Positions 15,274 through 22,341 of a stretch of 43,434 bases of DNA are shown here, in pieces. The position numbers and the translations under genes were made by a program. The notes under the pieces are model-generated. The model searched no databases. It had not been told where the DNA came from and saw nothing but the letters and a program-made list of their open reading frames with translations. Positions within the stretch are counted from its first letter, which is position 1. Every line of letters starts with the position of its first letter. The stretch is taken from IMG/VR virus record IMGVR_UViG_3300043331_000510, positions 1-43,434 of that record, one strand, 5' to 3'. The stretch is from a virus.

Positions 15274-15314
15274 TGACGACCTTTCAGCACGCCAGGGGTG
15301 TCCTGGCGGTAGGG

Positions 15315-15332
15315 CGTACTTAACTAAGTACG
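15315..15332. promoter_or_regulatory. Operator-like palindrome, site O4
   Basis: CGTACTTAACTAAGTACG, a perfect 8-bp half site on each side of AC. It lies in unit B and is followed by GCAAGTATGC, another related half site. Confidence 0.6.
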
Positions 15333-15527
15333 CGCAAGTATGCGCGGTGTATGGTGTTTCCCGCCGGGCGGGAACCATACGTGACCACTCCTGTACGCGG
15401 GTTGGCGTAGACATGTGTGCTGAAAATAGGGCGTCGCCTAAGGCGTTTTCAGACATATGTAAGGACAGGTGCTTAAGCACACACTAGCGGTAGTGGTCTA
15501 GTGTCACATAACCCCTACATCTAGTGC

Positions 15528-15557
15528 TTGCACTTGGGCTGGCAGCGATGGTACGGT
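15528..15557 (+). promoter_or_regulatory. Candidate promoter P3 of the replication operon
   Basis: TTGCAC, 18 bases, TACGGT, ending about 40 bases before the ATG at 15597. The -10 is poor, but the context GCGATGGTA is shared with P1 (14323-14350), so both may answer the same form of host polymerase or activator. Confidence 0.35.
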
Positions 15558-15596
15558 AGGGGTTGTGAGAGATTTAGACAGAAAGGAGTAATAGAC

Positions 15597-16229
15597 ATGA
15601 AGCAAGAACCCACCGACAACGCTTCACCTGTTGAAAGCCTGTCGATAGTAGGTGCCAGTGGCATCGTGTGGCAGCCCACCGACAGGTTCCTGGAGAGCTT
15701 GCGAACTGAGCAAGGACGAGGTGGCTGCCAAATCTGTCGTGAAGAGATAGTAGGCGAGGACGCCCGTTACTACGAGCACACCGAACGTCACACCTACTAC
15801 GTAGCAGACAAGATCAAGACCAGTGAACGTCAAGTCGCCATTCGGCGTCATTTCATCCTGAAGCATCAGCAGGGTTCTATTAAGCACTCGCGCGTGGCAC
15901 TAGACGAGCCGGCCAAGGTCATTCCTCTTCCAACGTCACCACAAGTAGTGAAAGAGCCTGCGACAGCAGAGCTTGAAGCCCAAGTTGACGAACTCCAGCG
16001 TCATGTGATCTACATGGAGCGCGAGCTAGTCCTAGCGCGTCATGCTCTAGAACGCCTGTGGAAGCAAGTCGACATCAAGGCACAGGCGGCGTTTGCGGTT
16101 CTACCGAAGGCAAAGCCAACGTCGTTGCCAAAGGCAAAGCAGACAGCCAAAGGCCGCAAGATTCGGCATACCGTTGACAATATTAGTCGCGCAAGCTGGA
16201 ACATACTGTTCGATGAAGAGGAGGATTAA
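15597..16229 (+). CDS. Hypothetical protein with CxxC finger and coiled coil, first gene of replication operon
   Basis: A 210-residue protein. ATG 15597 has AAAGGAG at about 9 nt. Residues about 41-80 hold GGCQICREEIVGEDARYYEH, then HFILKHQQ, with two Cys and several His spaced as in a zinc-finger-like module. Residues about 120-160 (AELEAQVDELQRHVIYMERE) form a coiled coil. The C-terminus is basic (LPKAKPTSLPKAKQTAKGRK). No family is recognised. A DNA-binding early regulator or replication-organising protein would fit the zinc-like element, the coil and the basic tail. Confidence 0.75.
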   Translation: MKQEPTDNASPVESLSIVGASGIVWQPTDRFLESLRTEQGRGGCQICREEIVGEDARYYEHTERHTYYVADKIKTSERQVAIRRHFILKHQQGSIKHSRVALDEPAKVIPLPTSPQVVKEPATAELEAQVDELQRHVIYMERELVLARHALERLWKQVDIKAQAAFAVLPKAKPTSLPKAKQTAKGRKIRHTVDNISRASWNILFDEEED

Positions 16230-16232
16230 ACA

Positions 16233-16367
16233 TTGGAATGCACGTGCGGTCATCAGCTTAGCGCCCATGACAAATTCACACTCGACCAAGATGGATGGAT
16301 CGACACACATCCATGCGACGTATGTGAATGCCTTGATTTCTACCCCGCAGAACAGGAGGTACATTAA
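16233..16367 (+). CDS. Small zinc-ribbon-like protein, 44 aa
   Basis: TTG 16233 with GAGGAGG about 9 nt upstream; ends 3 bases before the SNF2 gene and contains its ribosome site. The protein has MECTCGHQLSAHDKF (CxC...H) and HPCDVCECLDF (CxxCxC), a compact metal-binding layout. It is too short to classify. It may act with the helicase gene that follows, which also carries a zinc finger. Confidence 0.6.
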   Translation: MECTCGHQLSAHDKFTLDQDGWIDTHPCDVCECLDFYPAEQEVH

Positions 16368-16370
16368 GCA

Positions 16371-18071
16371 ATGACACCTAGCATCGCGACCAGTCCAGAC
16401 GACCTCAAAGGTAAGCTGTATCATCCCGAAGACGAAGACTACCTCGGTTTCCAATACGGCGGCATCTTCGAGCTTATCTGCCGTGGCAACGTACTGTTGG
16501 CAGACGAGATGGGATGCGGCAAGACCATCCAGCTTATCGGCTACATCAACGCTACGTTTAGGGACGTAGAGGCGACCAAAGGTCGTCACATGAAGGTGTT
16601 GGTGATTTGTCCCAACAACCTTCGGTTGAATTGGCTCAATGAGCTTGACAGATGGCTTGACCCGGCCTTCGGCAGAGACTTTGAACAATGCACCACGTCC
16701 GCCTTTTTTGAGGCGGATATCGTCGTGTCGTCGTTCGAAGGCCTCACGAAGTGGCATCGTCAGCTTGCAAAGCTGCCATGGGATCTCATCGCAGTTGACG
16801 AGGCACACGCCTTCAAGAATCGCTCCGCAAAGCGGACACGCGCGCTGTATTACTTGACGTCAGTGCCAGAAGCGGCCCTCAACGACGAGGACGCAGACCT
16901 CGCAGAGCTTGAGCGGGCTTTCGCCATCAAGACCAAGCGCGTGATGATGACTGGCACGCCCATTCCCAACTTCCCAATCGAGTTATTTCCACTCATCCAT
17001 TGGCTCGATCCAAAGCAATGGCCATCAGCAGTCGCGTTCAAGAAACGCTATAGTCCATACAAGAACTATAGTTATAACTTGGACGAGCTACAGAAACTTC
17101 TGAGGCAGGGCAAAACGACCCAAGTGGGAATAGAAGAAAAGGTCGAGATGGAAGATGCAGGCACTTCAGACTTTGAGTGCAGGCACTGTGGCGAGTCTTT
17201 TGGACTCGAAGAGTCCGCACGCAACCACGCCAAGGCCAATATTGGTCACTATGTTCGACGTGACCATGGCTTCGTCGCCAAGAAACACACTAAGGCGATC
17301 TTAGCGCCTGGCATGGGCATCATGATCCGCCGCTTGAAGCGTGAAGTTCTCCCAGAACTTCCGAAGAAGCGCCGTCAGATTATTGAACTGCCAGCAGAGG
17401 GAGAACTGCTGGAGATCGTCCTAGAAGAGAAAAAGCTGTGGGAGAAACACGCGAACCTACAGAAAGCCATCGACAAGGCTCTCGACGAGCTTGAGGGTGT
17501 GCAACGCGTGACGGAACGTGAGGTTGACTTTGAGGCGGTCATCGAGTCCCTACGGGCCGAAAACCGCTATGCCTTTGAAGAGATTGCTCTCATCCGTCAT
17601 CGCCTTGCTCAGGCGAAATGCCCCTACGTGTGTGACCACATCGAAGAGGTCCTAGAGAACAAGGACAAGCTGGTGGTCTTCGCCCACCACAGAGACGTCA
17701 TAGAAGCGATCTTCGAGCGCTTCCACGACCGCGCCGTCTTCGTCTACGGTGGCATGGACATCGGTGAGGTCTACAAGCGTAAGGATCGGTTCTGGAACGA
17801 TCGACAGGTTGACCTGCTCATTGGCAGCATCAAGATGACAGGCACGGGTCTCAACTTACAAGTTGCCAGCAACATCGTGTTCGCAGAAGCTGACTGGGTC
17901 CCTGGAACCATCACACAGGCTGAGGATCGTTGTCATCGCATCGGCCAGGACAGCAAGCTATTAATACAGCATCTCGTAGCAGAGAACAGCATGGACGCCT
18001 ATATGATGAAGAAGGTTATTAGAAAACAGAGAGACATACAGATGGCCCTTGATAGGCCGGGGAAAGGATAG
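16371..18071 (+). CDS. SNF2-family DNA helicase/translocase with C2H2-type finger
   Basis: A 566-residue two-lobe SF2 ATPase. ATG 16371 is preceded by AGGAGG. Motif I LLADEMGCGKT (42-52), motif II DEAH (143-146), motif III MTGTP (193-197). The second lobe has KLVVFAHH, GTGLNLQVASNIVFAEADWVPG, and motif VI QAEDRCHRIGQ. Residues 268-293 carry an inserted FECRHCGESF...H...H, a C2H2 zinc finger (C270, C273, H286, H293) between the lobes. It probably remodels protein-DNA or recombination intermediates during replication. Phage SNF2 enzymes are common; the classical finger inside one is not. First enzyme of the replication operon. Confidence 0.92.
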   Translation: MTPSIATSPDDLKGKLYHPEDEDYLGFQYGGIFELICRGNVLLADEMGCGKTIQLIGYINATFRDVEATKGRHMKVLVICPNNLRLNWLNELDRWLDPAFGRDFEQCTTSAFFEADIVVSSFEGLTKWHRQLAKLPWDLIAVDEAHAFKNRSAKRTRALYYLTSVPEAALNDEDADLAELERAFAIKTKRVMMTGTPIPNFPIELFPLIHWLDPKQWPSAVAFKKRYSPYKNYSYNLDELQKLLRQGKTTQVGIEEKVEMEDAGTSDFECRHCGESFGLEESARNHAKANIGHYVRRDHGFVAKKHTKAILAPGMGIMIRRLKREVLPELPKKRRQIIELPAEGELLEIVLEEKKLWEKHANLQKAIDKALDELEGVQRVTEREVDFEAVIESLRAENRYAFEEIALIRHRLAQAKCPYVCDHIEEVLENKDKLVVFAHHRDVIEAIFERFHDRAVFVYGGMDIGEVYKRKDRFWNDRQVDLLIGSIKMTGTGLNLQVASNIVFAEADWVPGTITQAEDRCHRIGQDSKLLIQHLVAENSMDAYMMKKVIRKQRDIQMALDRPGKG

Positions 18072-18075
18072 GACA

Positions 18076-18339
18076 ATGCCAACCATTCGTTCGATCATTC
18101 AGACCTGCGATCAATTTCCACAGCTTAGGCTCGAGTCGCCAAACAGAGAAGCTTTGATAAAAGAGCTTCTCAGAATGGCGCCAGCATCCGAGACGTCCGC
18201 GGAGACAATGCTCCGTGGCATGAGTGATAAGGCGCTCATGACGTTCGCGGCGATTCTGACGTGTGACGACATCGACGTGCCCACCGCCTACCTCTGTTTC
18301 CTCGGCGGTTACACGATGCGGCACGAGGAGGTATCGTGA
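18076..18339 (+). CDS. Hypothetical protein, 87 aa
   Basis: Start ATG 18076 follows AAAGGATAGG. All-helical, with SIIQTCDQFPQLRLES, then ALIKELLRMAPASETSAETM and FAAILTCDDIDVPTAY. No motif is recognised. The TGA at 18337-18339 overlaps the next ATG (TGATG), so it is coupled to the following small gene. It lies between the SNF2 helicase and the NYN gene. Confidence 0.65.
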   Translation: MPTIRSIIQTCDQFPQLRLESPNREALIKELLRMAPASETSAETMLRGMSDKALMTFAAILTCDDIDVPTAYLCFLGGYTMRHEEVS

Positions 18340-18497
18340 TGACACACTCAGACAACATGCACAAGCCGACCTCAGAGATGATGCAGCACATACTCGAAGT
18401 CGAGAAGTGGGACATGGTCCGTAAGCTTCGTGCGCGCGGCGTTGATGTTCAGGAGAGTGACTTCGTGTTCATATACAAGGATGGCAAGTCAGCATGA
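18339..18497 (+). CDS. Small hypothetical protein, 52 aa
   Basis: ATG 18339 overlaps the previous TGA, SD GAGGAGG upstream; the TGA at 18495-18497 overlaps the NYN ATG at 18494 (ATGA). It is a helix-rich peptide (EMMQHILEVEKWDMVRKLRA) ending in VQESDFVFIYKDG. Overlap on both sides supports translation. Function unknown. Confidence 0.6.
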   Translation: MTHSDNMHKPTSEMMQHILEVEKWDMVRKLRARGVDVQESDFVFIYKDGKSA

Positions 18498-19243
18498 GAC
18501 TAGCAATCTTCATCGACGGCTCCAACTTCTACGCCAGCCTTCGTCGTTTTGACAGTGATGTTGTCATTGACTACGACAAGCTGGCTGTGTGGATCGCACA
18601 GCGCACGGCTGGCCAAGGTCATGTCACGCTTGTCGGCGTTCACTACTTCTATGGCGTCGGCACTAACACATTTGATACCACGAATAAGTTCTTAGACGGG
18701 TTAGAAACCCGAGCCGGCTACTTCGTCCATCGCACTCGCAGAGTGCAACGGCATGGTGAGTGCCAACGATGCGGGAACCGATACCATTACAACATCGAAA
18801 AGCAGAATGACGTCGCCTTGACTGTGACGATGCTCCAAATGGCGGCAGGCAGTCGTTTTGACGCCTGTGTGCTACTCAGTGGCGACGAGGACTTCGTCCC
18901 TGTTATCCAAGCCATCAATGGCTTCGGCCAACAGACGTGGATTGCTACGTGGGGCGCCGAACTGTCCGACGCTCTCCGGCGCGTGGCCTATGGCCACATG
19001 AATCTCAGACAGTCATTAAGCTTTGTGACGAAGCACAGGCGAGAAGGAAGGAGGAGTAGTATGACGGAGACAATGGCATATCAGGTCGACGAGAAGAACT
19101 ACCATCAGGCGTGTGTGCCTGATGGCGAGGGTGGCGTCCAGGTCGCGCTCGAAGGCGACGAAGCAAGCGAAGCTTGCGCGGGCTGCGAGGGTCCGTTGAA
19201 CGAGGCTGCTGCGACGGCGGACGACGAAGAGGCGGCCTGCTGA
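18494..19243 (+). CDS. NYN-domain (LabA/DUF88 PIN-like) nuclease
   Basis: A 249-residue protein. Opens with LAIFIDGSNFY (Asp8), then EKQNDVALTVTMLQMA (Asp106) and VLLSGDEDFVPVIQAI (Asp131, Asp133): the acidic cluster of NYN/PIN-like metal-dependent RNases. A CxxC (C90, C93, GECQRCGNRYH) is inserted just before the second acidic motif. The C-terminus beyond about residue 170 is acidic with CAGCEG and a final Cys, perhaps a second metal site. Likely role: RNA turnover or tRNA/mRNA cleavage in the infected cell. It overlaps both neighbours by 1-4 bases. The target is unknown. Confidence 0.85.
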   Translation: MRLAIFIDGSNFYASLRRFDSDVVIDYDKLAVWIAQRTAGQGHVTLVGVHYFYGVGTNTFDTTNKFLDGLETRAGYFVHRTRRVQRHGECQRCGNRYHYNIEKQNDVALTVTMLQMAAGSRFDACVLLSGDEDFVPVIQAINGFGQQTWIATWGAELSDALRRVAYGHMNLRQSLSFVTKHRREGRRSSMTETMAYQVDEKNYHQACVPDGEGGVQVALEGDEASEACAGCEGPLNEAAATADDEEAAC

Positions 19244-19464
19244 TGAGTCAAGAAGGTGGGGAGCCAAGAAAACTCCCCACCTTCGACATCGTTGTCATTG
19301 AAGATCAACAATTCAAGACAGCTGATGGCATATTCATCAATGCGACGATGCGCATGAAGGTAGGAGATGGAGACTGGGACATCATTGGCATCATGCCAGG
19401 GTTGGATATTGAACAATTCGCTTGCTTGCAGATCGTCTGCGAGCTTGCACGGAGGGCGCATTGA
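19243..19464 (+). CDS. Hypothetical protein, 73 aa
   Basis: ATG 19243 shares a base with the NYN stop. Compact alpha/beta sequence (LPTFDIVVIEDQQFKTADGI, then MRMKVGDGDWDIIGIMPGLD, then FACLQIVCELARRAH). Its TGA at 19462-19464 overlaps the TTG of the next gene. No family is recognised. Confidence 0.6.
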   Translation: MSQEGGEPRKLPTFDIVVIEDQQFKTADGIFINATMRMKVGDGDWDIIGIMPGLDIEQFACLQIVCELARRAH

Positions 19465-19628
19465 CACTAAGACAATTTCGCAGACAATTAGATCGCATTC
19501 TAATGGAGACAGGCCAAGAAACGATGCCGATTCGCATATTATCAAGCGACGATCAAAGGCTTAAAATAATAAGGCGTGTTCGATTTATTGAACAAACAGG
19601 CGCAGTTGTTATTGAGATTGTAGAATAA
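19461..19628 (+). CDS. Small basic hypothetical protein, 55 aa
   Basis: TTG 19461 overlaps the preceding TGA (TTGA) and its TAA overlaps the next ATG (TAATG), so the reading is fixed on both sides. Basic helix TLRQFRRQLDRILMETGQE, then two strands RVRFIEQTGAVVIEIVE. A longer upstream start at 19422 would overlap 42 bp and lacks a ribosome site. Confidence 0.55.
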   Translation: MTLRQFRRQLDRILMETGQETMPIRILSSDDQRLKIIRRVRFIEQTGAVVIEIVE

Positions 19629-19810
19629 TGGACCCCAAACATATTCTCATGCGCCTTGGTCTTCGTTATCTCGCCGACTATGGTGATAGAATCCTGGTCC
19701 ACAAGTCAAGCTTGTTCGCCGAAGGCGAGCTTGACAAGCTTATTCGTAAGACGAAAGTCTTACAGCATCCTACTGCTGATAACTATCTGTGGATATGGGT
19801 GGAGAAATGA
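19628..19810 (+). CDS. Small hypothetical protein, 60 aa
   Basis: ATG 19628 overlaps the previous TAA. LRYLADYGDRILVHKSSLF and a Trp-rich end (YLWIWVEK). Stops inside the next ATG (ATGA at 19807-19810). No family is recognised. Confidence 0.55.
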   Translation: MDPKHILMRLGLRYLADYGDRILVHKSSLFAEGELDKLIRKTKVLQHPTADNYLWIWVEK

Positions 19811-20220
19811 TTGATCCTATTGAAATTAAGCAAGCCTACGCTCCGGGCACCAGTGCCCATGATATGATCCATACTTTGTGTGATGAGATCATGGTCCTCC
19901 GGCGTCGTGCCCGCTTGCACTTGCTATCACCCAATATGGTCCTGAAGCGTCATGTAGAAGTTATTGGCTTCGCCAAGGATAGACCTAATGACTATTGGTC
20001 TTTCACAGATATTATGGCACATATCAAGATGCGTCGTGGTACGCTTTACGCGATTCTGGCGCGTCTGCGCAGCCTCGGATACATTGACAGGACAGACAAA
20101 GCCTTCCAGAGCAAGCATTGGTACGCAACTGACAAGTTGAGGACTACGTCAACCGACAAGGTTGTCGAAGACTACGAAATGTATATGCTAGTCAGACTCA
20201 GTGTGAGGGACCTCAAATGA
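19807..20220 (+). CDS. Winged-helix DNA-binding protein (PadR/MarR-like)
   Basis: A 137-residue protein from ATG 19807. Residues about 62-100 (YWSFTDIMAHIKMRRGTLYA, then ILARLRSLGYIDRTD) form a typical winged HTH with the TLYAILARLxxxGYI recognition helix of PadR-type regulators. Preceded by a helical segment with an Arg-rich patch (LRRRARLHL). A candidate for the protein that binds the repeated palindromes at 13.9 and 15.1-15.3 kb, though nothing in the sequence proves that pairing. Confidence 0.7.
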   Translation: MIDPIEIKQAYAPGTSAHDMIHTLCDEIMVLRRRARLHLLSPNMVLKRHVEVIGFAKDRPNDYWSFTDIMAHIKMRRGTLYAILARLRSLGYIDRTDKAFQSKHWYATDKLRTTSTDKVVEDYEMYMLVRLSVRDLK

Positions 20221-20423
20221 ACTATGCCGAGGTGTCCGCCAAGGGTCTTACGCATGACAGCCTTGGAAACCCACTTGTGGCGTGGTGTCCATACGATTAC
20301 TGCAAAATGGAACATCCTCACTTTCACTCCATGATTATTTGTACTATTTGTGGTAAAGAGACCCGCACTTGCGCGCACGGATTTCATCATAAACTAGGCC
20401 TTGCTGGAAGCTTTAATATATGA
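20217..20423 (+). CDS. Cys/His-rich small protein, 68 aa
   Basis: ATG 20217 overlaps the previous TGA. Cysteines and histidines (WCPYDYCKMEHPHFH, IICTICGKETRTCAHGFHHK) have zinc-ribbon spacing: CxxxxC, H...H, CxxC, C...H. Likely metal-binding. No function is assigned. Confidence 0.6.
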   Translation: MNYAEVSAKGLTHDSLGNPLVAWCPYDYCKMEHPHFHSMIICTICGKETRTCAHGFHHKLGLAGSFNI

Positions 20424-20453
20424 CAACCCTTCACGCGCTGAAAGGGCGTCAAG

Positions 20454-20669
20454 ATGCCACAAGTTGACACTTGTAAAGACGTTAACATCTTGGTCAAGGA
20501 TCTGCCAAAGCGTACTAAGTTGATCTTGGATACGCTTGCGACGCTTCAGAGTAAGAAAGTCTGGGAGATCACTAGGCTAGCTCTTGAAGAGTATGCAAAT
20601 AAGCACAAAGATGAGATCCCTGATCTCGCCAAGGTCCTGGCGCTTGGCGGAGTGGAGAAGAAGAAGTGA
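20454..20669 (+). CDS. Ribbon-helix-helix-like protein
   Basis: A 71-residue protein. VNILVKDLPKRTKLILDTLA, then KKVWEITRLALEEYANKHKD matches the strand-helix-helix layout of Arc/MetJ-type DNA-binding proteins or small antitoxin-like regulators. It is one of the few genes in this operon preceded by a gap (30 bp) with a weak ribosome site. Another candidate regulator of the palindromes. Confidence 0.55.
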   Translation: MPQVDTCKDVNILVKDLPKRTKLILDTLATLQSKKVWEITRLALEEYANKHKDEIPDLAKVLALGGVEKKK

Positions 20670-20935
20670 ACGACGACGACATTCTAACAGATCAAACAGC
20701 TCTCACAGAGCTGTCCTACGAGGAACTCGTCGCGCGTCTAGCCAAGCTACGTGATAGACGGAACAAGGCGGCGAACGCACCAAGGAGCACGCCAGGGGCG
20801 ACACCAAAGAAACGTGTCAAGTCTGTTAAGGACACGTCTCGTGTCGCTAGTGATGCCGCCTGGGACGATCTCCTAGGAGACGGCGAAGCCGAGCAGAGCG
20901 CCAGCGACATGCTGGATGATATGACAAAAGAATGA
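20666..20935 (+). CDS. Acidic/basic low-complexity protein, 89 aa
   Basis: GTG 20666 overlaps the previous TGA (GTGA). Short helix ELSYEELVARLAKLRDRRNK, then Lys/Ser/Pro-rich linker (TPGATPKKRVKSVKDTSR), then acidic end with LLGDGEAEQSASDM. Probably an adaptor that binds DNA or a partner; no family is recognised. Confidence 0.6.
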   Translation: MNDDDILTDQTALTELSYEELVARLAKLRDRRNKAANAPRSTPGATPKKRVKSVKDTSRVASDAAWDDLLGDGEAEQSASDMLDDMTKE

Positions 20936-21078
20936 TTATGTATCAAGAATATATATTTACACTCGTCGACGTTATTGAAGGATATGGTTTTCATCTGTGG
21001 TATTCGCACACACGAGCGCCCATCGGTACATACCATCACTGGCTCCTAGAAAGGATTAGAAATGGATACCAAGACTGA
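20932..21078 (+). CDS. Small hypothetical protein, 48 aa
   Basis: ATG 20932 overlaps the upstream stop (ATGA), and the reading ends 17 bp inside the nuclease gene. Aromatic/His-rich (GYGFHLWYSHTRAP, then GTYHHWLLERIRNGYQD). It fills what would otherwise be a 126-bp gap; the overlaps support translation. Unknown role. Confidence 0.55.
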   Translation: MIMYQEYIFTLVDVIEGYGFHLWYSHTRAPIGTYHHWLLERIRNGYQD

Positions 21079-22075
21079 CGTTATTTTCGTCGATCATAGC
21101 ATCCTCTCCACCGGCGTCTGTGGGGAGAAGCAACGCTTACAGTATATTGAACACCTCGTCCCTATTGGCGAGTCCACGCCATTAGTGTTCGGTAGCGCGT
21201 GGCACGCCGCGGTCGCCTATCTCTATACGCATTCTCAAGTCAAGCTTGACGAAAAGATTGCTGGTGCTCAGCGGGCATTCCTAGACTACCTGAAAGAGAA
21301 CGCACCATCGGCTCTGCCGATTGCAAGTGATCTAAGTGATCGAAATGAGAAGAGAACGGTAGAACGTGGCTTCGCCATGATCGACGCATACGCGAGGAAG
21401 TGGGCACATAACGACATCTATTGGAGTGACATTGTCAATTCAGAAGGCGAGCCATTCGTTGAAATAGGTTTCAGTATATACTTCATGGATTGGCACGGAG
21501 TGCCAGTCATGTTCGTAGGTAAGATCGACAGGATACGCAAATATCGGATAGATGGCATGGCCTACAATTGGGAGACCAAGACAACATCATGGGGAGTCAA
21601 AAGATATGCTGAGACCGTTCGCCCTAATCACCAGTATACCGGGTACACATGGGCGTCTAAAGAGTTATTATCATTAGAACTCGCGGGTAACATGCTTGAC
21701 GCTGCATTCGTCAGTGATCGAAAGATCGGTGGAAAATTTCCAACGGGCGTAGACCCAGAAAATGACTTTGGTAGATATGAAACAAGAAGGTCACCGACTG
21801 ACGTCGATGAATTCTTGTACGATCTCAAGCTCGCCACGACCAATTATCTGACACTACGGGACAAGCTCCAAAGCGGTGAGCTACGCAGAGCGCACAGGCA
21901 GACGGCGGCCTGCACCATGTACGGCGGCTGTTACTACCGTGAGGCCTGTGGCAGTAACCTCAATCCTGCCATCATGAGGAATAAATATACCGTGAAACGG
22001 TGGCATCCGTGGGAGAATGACCAGAAGCCTAAGAAAATCTTGGAGAAAAAGCATGAGAGTCAGGGTCAAGCATAG
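21062..22075 (+). CDS. Cas4/RecB-like PD-(D/E)XK exonuclease with Fe-S cluster
   Basis: A 337-residue nuclease. PD-(D/E)XK pattern: His48 (GSAWHAAV), Asp156 (VGKIDRI), Glu171 and Lys173 (NWETKTT), then Gln191/Tyr195 (NHQYTGY), as in the RecB/Cas4 group. Four cysteines at 20, 284, 290 and 296 (GVCGEK; ACTMYGGCYYREACG) fit the Cas4/AddB-type Fe-S clasp. It sits two small genes before a Sak4-like recombinase and its partner protein, giving a resect-and-anneal recombination module. ATG 21062 is preceded by GGATTAGA. Phage versions probably resect DNA ends for recombination-dependent replication. Confidence 0.88.
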   Translation: MDTKTDVIFVDHSILSTGVCGEKQRLQYIEHLVPIGESTPLVFGSAWHAAVAYLYTHSQVKLDEKIAGAQRAFLDYLKENAPSALPIASDLSDRNEKRTVERGFAMIDAYARKWAHNDIYWSDIVNSEGEPFVEIGFSIYFMDWHGVPVMFVGKIDRIRKYRIDGMAYNWETKTTSWGVKRYAETVRPNHQYTGYTWASKELLSLELAGNMLDAAFVSDRKIGGKFPTGVDPENDFGRYETRRSPTDVDEFLYDLKLATTNYLTLRDKLQSGELRRAHRQTAACTMYGGCYYREACGSNLNPAIMRNKYTVKRWHPWENDQKPKKILEKKHESQGQA

Positions 22076-22259
22076 CATCAATCCGCCATTGGTGACGTTG
22101 CTTCCTGACGGACACCTCCGTGAACCTATACATATGTATGAATACAAGGAGGTGCTAGAGCTAGCCGTTGAGTTATGCGAAGCCATAAAAGTATTCCGTG
22201 ACAATAAGTTGATAAACCACTATCTCATAAAGGAGATCCTCGGTGAAAAGCTTGACTGA
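22053..22259 (+). CDS. Hypothetical protein, 68 aa
   Basis: ATG 22053, 23 bp inside the nuclease gene, gives MRVRVKHSINPPLVTLLPDG. The body is one amphipathic helix (YKEVLELAVELCEAIKVFRD). It ends 17 bp inside the following small membrane-protein gene. No family is recognised. Confidence 0.55.
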   Translation: MRVRVKHSINPPLVTLLPDGHLREPIHMYEYKEVLELAVELCEAIKVFRDNKLINHYLIKEILGEKLD

Positions 22260-22341
22260 CTTCGGCCGATTCATCGTCACGATGATTGCATGTGGTCTCA
22301 TCCTTCTACTAGTCCTACTAGCAGCGCCGATGGTGCGGTGA
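22243..22341 (+). CDS. Small single-span membrane protein, 32 aa
   Basis: GTG 22243 with AGGAG 7 nt upstream. The sequence is a short polar start (MKSLTDFGRF), then a hydrophobic helix (IVTMIACGLILLLVLLAAP), then MVR. Its TGA shares a base with the Sak4 ATG at 22341. A 32-residue membrane peptide in a replication operon could be a host-membrane effector, holin-like or anchoring peptide; nothing more can be said. Confidence 0.55.
   Translation: MKSLTDFGRFIVTMIACGLILLLVLLAAPMVR

Larger units (their letters stand above)
15065..15426. repeat. Two diverged inverted 145-bp units around an AT-rich core
   Basis: Unit A (15065-15209) and unit B (15282-15426) are both 145 bp and lie in inverted orientation. 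The outer 52 bp of each (15064-15115 and 15376-15427) align without gaps at 40 of 52 positions, including perfect ATTTTCAGCAC and GTGGTCACGTATG blocks. Each unit is bounded by TTTCAGCAC or TGCTGAAA ends, carries a GC hairpin after GTATG and contains TACTTA-NN-TAAG palindromes. The 72-bp centre (15210-15281) is almost pure A/T with ATACTTAAGTAT. I see no gene in 14,954-15,596. Replication origin, master operator or paired structured RNAs are the possibilities. Confidence 0.75.

Noticed and set aside
15250-15480. - strand reading frame of about 74 codons through the inverted units
   Set aside because: Runs through hairpins and palindromes, has no SD and no protein-like composition.
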